The notes under the pieces were generated by a model. That model saw nothing but the letters and a program-made list of their open reading frames with translations. It was not told the DNA's origin and ran no database searches. The position numbers and the translations under genes were made by a program. From Ruminococcaceae bacterium UBA5396 (GTDB taxonomy: Bacteria; Bacillota; Clostridia; Oscillospirales; Acutalibacteraceae), in contig DHOG01000200.1 in the NCBI GenBank assembly GCA_002410715.1, positions 1 through 7,214 of the forward strand: DNA of 7,214 nucleotides, in the 5' to 3' direction. Of the stretch, positions 4,731-7,214 are shown one piece after another. Each line of letters begins with the position of its first letter. Within the stretch, counting starts at the first letter, position 1.

Positions 4731-5098
4731 TTAACAACATAACCATTGGCGACTTATCCATCGACTGCGCAGACCCCACACGGACGCAAGACTTTTACGC
4801 AGCTCTTACAGGTTGGGAGAAGCGCGAGGCTTACGGTTGCCCGGCTGTGGTCAGCGACGGCGGCTTATTGATACTGTTCATAGGATGCGATTATGAATAC
4901 GCTCCCCCAGTTTGGCCAGAGGAATCCGGAAAACAACAGAAGCAGATGCACTTTAACTTTCAGGTTGACGATTTGTTGTCCGCAGTAGAGGACGCTGTCA
5001 AGAACGGTGCGACTAAAGCCGCCGCCCAATATGGTGGCGATCACTATGTAACCATGCCCGACCCGGAGGGACATCCGTTTTGCTTGTGCGCTAAGTGA
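4727..5098 (+). CDS. VOC-superfamily (glyoxalase/bleomycin-resistance fold) protein, 123 residues
   Basis: The protein has the VOC layout: an opening beta strand (ITIGDLSIDCADP), then TRTQDFYAALTGWE, the usual D-P-x-x-x-x-x-F-Y-x-x-L-x-G-W signature at about 15-31. A second half follows with MHFNFQVDDL (about 74-83), an amphipathic helix with VEDAVKNGAT, and the final strand VTMPDPEGHPFCLCAK. Length is normal for a single-domain member with two beta-alpha-beta-beta-beta units. Members include glyoxalases, dioxygenases, fosfomycin thiol transferases and bleomycin-binding proteins. The Glyoxalase_6-like type seen here usually has no assigned substrate. GGAGG lies 7 nt before ATG 4727, and the start overlaps the preceding stop. 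It appears intact and is followed by a strong terminator, so it is the last gene of the plus-strand series. Function beyond the fold is not readable. Confidence 0.88.
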   Translation: MINNITIGDLSIDCADPTRTQDFYAALTGWEKREAYGCPAVVSDGGLLILFIGCDYEYAPPVWPEESGKQQKQMHFNFQVDDLLSAVEDAVKNGATKAAAQYGGDHYVTMPDPEGHPFCLCAK

Positions 5099-5117
5099 GA
5101 GAGTCAGTTAGCAAAGC

Positions 5118-5148
5118 AAGGCACTAATCGGCAGATTGGTGCCTTTTT
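5118..5148 (+). terminator. Rho-independent terminator after the VOC gene
   Basis: Arms AAGGCACTAATC (5118-5129) and GATTGGTGCCTT (5134-5145) pair over 12 positions with one G-T pair around GGCA, and run into a T-tract (5144-5148). It lies 20 nt after the VOC stop and closes the plus-strand series, so the AraC-APH gene is a separate unit. Confidence 0.88.
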
Positions 5149-5208
5149 GATAAAATGCGCCGTTATTATCATAGCACTACAGGAAATGTTATTACAATCT
5201 TCATGCGG

Positions 5209-5214
5209 TATACT
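5209..5214 (+). promoter_or_regulatory. Possible -10 element for the AraC-APH gene
   Basis: TATACT at 5209-5214 lies 28 nt before the start codon, after the upstream terminator. No good -35 is found at 16-18 bp upstream. That could mean the promoter depends on an activator, possibly the encoded AraC-type protein itself. Confidence 0.35.
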
Positions 5215-5241
5215 TAAGCCACCGTACGGAGGAGGGAAGCC

Positions 5242-6549
5242 ATGCAGATACCCGAAATAATCAAATCCAGTCTCGATTACATCGAGCAGAATCTCAAGAC
5301 CGATATAACAGCCGAAGAACTGGCGAGGATGGCAAATTACTCGACATTTCATTATTACCGCCTGTTTTCATCGGTGATGGAGTCGTCAGTATCAAGCTAT
5401 ATCCTGAAGCGACGGCTCGATCATGCGCTCAGCGAGATTGCTGATGGACGAAAGGCCATTGATGTCGTGTTGGAATATGGATTTGATACCTATGCAGGGT
5501 TTTATAAGGCATTTACCAAGATGTATGGCTGCTCTCCGAAAAAGTATCTCTCGATTTATAACCATCACAAACCTAAAAAACCGGAGGTGGCAATTATGTA
5601 TTCTGAAAAGGATTTGCGAAAAGTCCTTGAAAACTGGAACATCGAAAGCGGCTTGCCGATAGGTGACATCTACATCATGGATGGAGCGAAGGTATCCGGC
5701 AGCGTTTGGACGGTCGGCACCGATTATATCCTCAAAACGGACGACCGCGAAAAACTCATGAAAAACCTGAAGGTTGCGAAAGCGCTCTCAAAACAGGGTT
5801 TTGTCTCATCCCTTCCTGTGCTGACGAAAACAGGCGCCGAGTATCTGGACGGCAAAGAGCTTTTCATTCTGACGCAAGGTCTCAAAGGCAACCCGCTTCC
5901 CAAGTCCGATAGGTTCGGTAACAACCGCACCGACTTTGGCAAAATATACGGGAAAAGCATCGCACAGCTCCATAAAGCGCTGAGGGATGTGCAGAACGAA
6001 GTCGTACCGGATGAAGTCAATCTGTATAAAAGCATAACGGAATGGGCGCTGCCGAATGTACGTCAGCAGAACGTGCAATGGAGTATAGGTCTCGATGAGG
6101 AATTCTTCACGGATTATATCGATACCTTTGGAAAGCTGTATGAAAAGCTCCCAAAGCAGCTCATTCACCGTGACCCCAATCCGAGCAATATCCTGTTCGA
6201 GGGTGGCGAGGTTAGCGGGTTCATAGACTTCGATTTGAGCGAGGTTAACCTTCGCTTATGGGATGCCTGCTATTGCGCGACCGGCATACTATCCGAGAGT
6301 GGCGATATTGAAATCGAAGCGTATGCAAAATGGATTGACGTTCTCGGCGGGATTCTGCACGGATACGATAACGAGGGTAAGCTGACCGCAGAAGAAAAGC
6401 AGGCTATATTTTATGTGATCTGCTCAATTCAGATGATTTGCGTCACTTACTTCGAGAGCCGCGAGGAATTCAAGCAGCTCGCCAAAACTAACCGTAAAAT
6501 GTTCAAGTATATCGTTGATAACAAAGCCCAAATCCAGCAGATATTCTGA
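5242..6549 (+). CDS. AraC-type HTH regulator fused to aminoglycoside-phosphotransferase-like kinase, 435 residues
   Basis: Residues 5-105 form an AraC/XylS DNA-binding domain. The first HTH is at about 21-45 (ITAEELARMANYSTFHYYRL) and the second at about 71-101 (AIDVVLEYGFDTYAGFYKAF, then GCSPKKYL). After a KPKKPEV linker, residues 119-435 form an APH/choline-kinase-like domain. Lys165 (YILK) is the likely ATP-binding lysine. HRDPNPSN at 309-316 is the Brenner-type catalytic loop, with Asp311 as base and Asn316 binding metal. IDFD at 328-331 supplies the second metal-binding Asp. All key residues are present, so kinase activity is plausible. The substrate could be an antibiotic or another small molecule. 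The start is firm: GGAGGAGGG ends 6 nt before ATG 5242. An internal GGAGGTG plus ATG 5596 could give a kinase-only product. In fusions of this kind the second domain may sense the inducer, or the gene may couple regulation and modification. Confidence 0.9.
   Translation: MQIPEIIKSSLDYIEQNLKTDITAEELARMANYSTFHYYRLFSSVMESSVSSYILKRRLDHALSEIADGRKAIDVVLEYGFDTYAGFYKAFTKMYGCSPKKYLSIYNHHKPKKPEVAIMYSEKDLRKVLENWNIESGLPIGDIYIMDGAKVSGSVWTVGTDYILKTDDREKLMKNLKVAKALSKQGFVSSLPVLTKTGAEYLDGKELFILTQGLKGNPLPKSDRFGNNRTDFGKIYGKSIAQLHKALRDVQNEVVPDEVNLYKSITEWALPNVRQQNVQWSIGLDEEFFTDYIDTFGKLYEKLPKQLIHRDPNPSNILFEGGEVSGFIDFDLSEVNLRLWDACYCATGILSESGDIEIEAYAKWIDVLGGILHGYDNEGKLTAEEKQAIFYVICSIQMICVTYFESREEFKQLAKTNRKMFKYIVDNKAQIQQIF
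5583..5598 (+). promoter_or_regulatory. Internal ribosome binding site and start for the kinase domain
   Basis: GGAGGTG begins at 5583, with its GGAGG core 8 nt before an in-frame ATG (5596-5598, residue 119), exactly at the junction between the AraC and APH-like domains. It is as good as the main start's site. It could allow a separate 317-residue kinase, or be a relic of fusion between two once-separate genes. Chance cannot be excluded because GAG-GTG is simply Glu-Val. Confidence 0.5.
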
Positions 6550-6619
6550 CCGATGATGCAGTGTGCCATGTTCATAACAGCAAGCTGTCAGCCGTGAATC
6601 TCATAGCCTTAGAAGTATA

Positions 6620-6665
6620 AAAAGCAGGAAGCCAGCCCCGAATTTGTGGCTAGCTTCCTGCTTTT
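6620..6665. terminator. Bidirectional rho-independent terminator
   Basis: Arms 6620-6637 and 6648-6665 pair over 18 positions with one mismatch (GCAGGAAGC/GCTTCCTGC core), around a 10-nt loop. AAAA stands on one side and TTTT on the other. It lies between the convergent AraC-APH gene and the rplM-rpsI operon and can stop transcription from both. Confidence 0.88.
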
Positions 6666-6756
6666 CTTGTTGCCTCGTACCGGTTACCCCCTCGGTTCAA
6701 TAATTGTACCTGTGGGTGAAAACGCTTTGTTTTCGGGGCTTCTGTAAACTTTGATA

Positions 6757-7149
6757 TTATCTCTTTGAGAACTGTGGAGCACGGCGGGCTTTTTTCAGAC
6801 CGTACTTCTTTCTTTCCTTCATTCTTGGGTCACGGGTTAAGTATCCTGCTTTTTTAAGCACAGGGCGGAACTCCTCATCGGCCTTTATAAGAGCACGGGC
6901 GATTCCATGACGGATTGCTCCTGCTTGACCTGTGAATCCTCCGCCGACAACCTTGACAATTACATCAAATTTATTTTCTGTTGCGGTGGCAACTAAGGGT
7001 TGTTTTGATATAACCTTCAGTGTTTCCAAACCAAAATATTCATCTAAAGAGCGATCGTTGACGGTGACATTTCCCTCACCGGGAAGTAATCTTACACGTG
7101 CAACTGAGCTTTTTCTCCTACCTGTTCCAGCGTATTGTACCTTTGCCAT
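6757..7149 (-). CDS. rpsI: 30S ribosomal protein S9
   Basis: S9 is a core small-subunit protein whose basic C-terminal tail reaches the P-site tRNA. The 130-residue product matches bacterial S9 throughout: [16 protein letters not shown] at 6-21, the DEYFG segment at 36-40, and the S9 signature [19 protein letters not shown] at 69-87. The [14 protein letters not shown] segment follows at 104-117, and the conserved ending is FSKR. Length is standard. The start is fixed by GGGAGGAGG (7168-7160 on the minus strand), 10 nt before ATG 7149-7147. It follows rplM by 20 nt, the usual two-gene operon, and is presumably translated from the rplM promoter outside the window. No anomalies are seen. Confidence 0.98.
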   Translation of the reverse strand: MAKVQYAGTGRRKSSVARVRLLPGEGNVTVNDRSLDEYFGLETLKVISKQPLVATATENKFDVIVKVVGGGFTGQAGAIRHGIARALIKADEEFRPVLKKAGYLTRDPRMKERKKYGLKKARRAPQFSKR

Positions 7150-7169
7150 TTAAAATATGCCTCCTCCCA

Positions 7170-7214
7170 TTAAATGTTCAGTTCCAGAACCTCAGGCTGC
7201 TGTGCCTGATGTTG
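7170..7214 (-). CDS. rplM: 50S ribosomal protein L13, last 14 codons (5' part outside window)
   Basis: The minus strand from the right edge reads QHQAQQPEVLELNI and stops at TAA 7172-7170. L13 proteins of Firmicutes end in this way (H-x-A-Q-x-P-E-V-x-E-L). Its place directly before rpsI, with a 20-nt gap carrying the rpsI ribosome binding site, confirms the call. It is the upstream gene of the rplM-rpsI operon. Confidence 0.92.
   Translation of the reverse strand, partial: QHQAQQPEVLELNI

Noticed and set aside
5724..6168. Minus-strand frames of 103 and 120 codons
   Set aside because: They are antisense to the phosphotransferase domain with all its catalytic motifs.
6576..6734. Short palindromes (ACAGC/GCTGT and GAAAAC/GTTTTC) near the rpsI end
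   Set aside because: Their stems are only 5-6 bp with no T-run; the 6620-6665 hairpin is the clear terminator.

Overview
The window looks like a piece of a low-GC, Gram-positive (Clostridia-like) chromosome. The reasons are AT-rich intergenic DNA, strong AGGAGG-type ribosome binding sites, a Bacillus/Clostridium-type LexA box, an rplM-rpsI pair at the right edge, and a remnant of a clostridial-type large serine recombinase. The genus cannot be fixed from this sequence.

Layout. Both edges carry conserved housekeeping genes on the minus strand. On the left is the N-terminal 203 codons of uvrA, with a probable SOS (LexA-controlled) promoter about 265 nt upstream and a long leader. On the right are the last 14 codons of rplM (L13) followed by complete rpsI (S9). 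Between them lies accessory, partly decayed DNA. Positions 612-1360 are non-coding and contain the uvrA control region plus a cluster of strong hairpins (1114-1315). Positions 1361-2632 hold two unrecognised genes or remnants arranged head to head, with DUF4367-like sequence features. Positions 2601-2907 hold a fragment of a serine recombinase spliced to the signal-peptide start of another gene. Positions 3064-5098 hold a plus-strand series with its own ribosome binding sites: a 3'-truncated GNAT acetyltransferase; a YhcG/DUF1016 PDDEXK nuclease broken by two in-frame stops; a second 3'-truncated GNAT; the C-terminal tail of an unrecognised protein; and an intact VOC/glyoxalase-fold protein followed by a clear terminator. 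Positions 5242-6549 encode an intact AraC-type HTH / aminoglycoside-phosphotransferase-like fusion with a well-placed internal ribosome binding site. A bidirectional terminator separates it from rpsI.

How it fits together. The middle looks like a graveyard of horizontally acquired modules between two core loci. At least five pieces end or begin abruptly inside a domain, as expected from repeated insertion and deletion. The apparently functional survivors are the VOC protein, the AraC-APH fusion, and perhaps the minus-strand gene at 1361-1909. GNAT, VOC and APH families often modify or bind small molecules, including antibiotics, but no substrate can be read here. I do not see a convincing new multi-gene system. 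The points most worth checking are the AraC-APH two-start arrangement, the doubly interrupted nuclease, the in-frame GNAT-nuclease chimera and the hairpin cluster.
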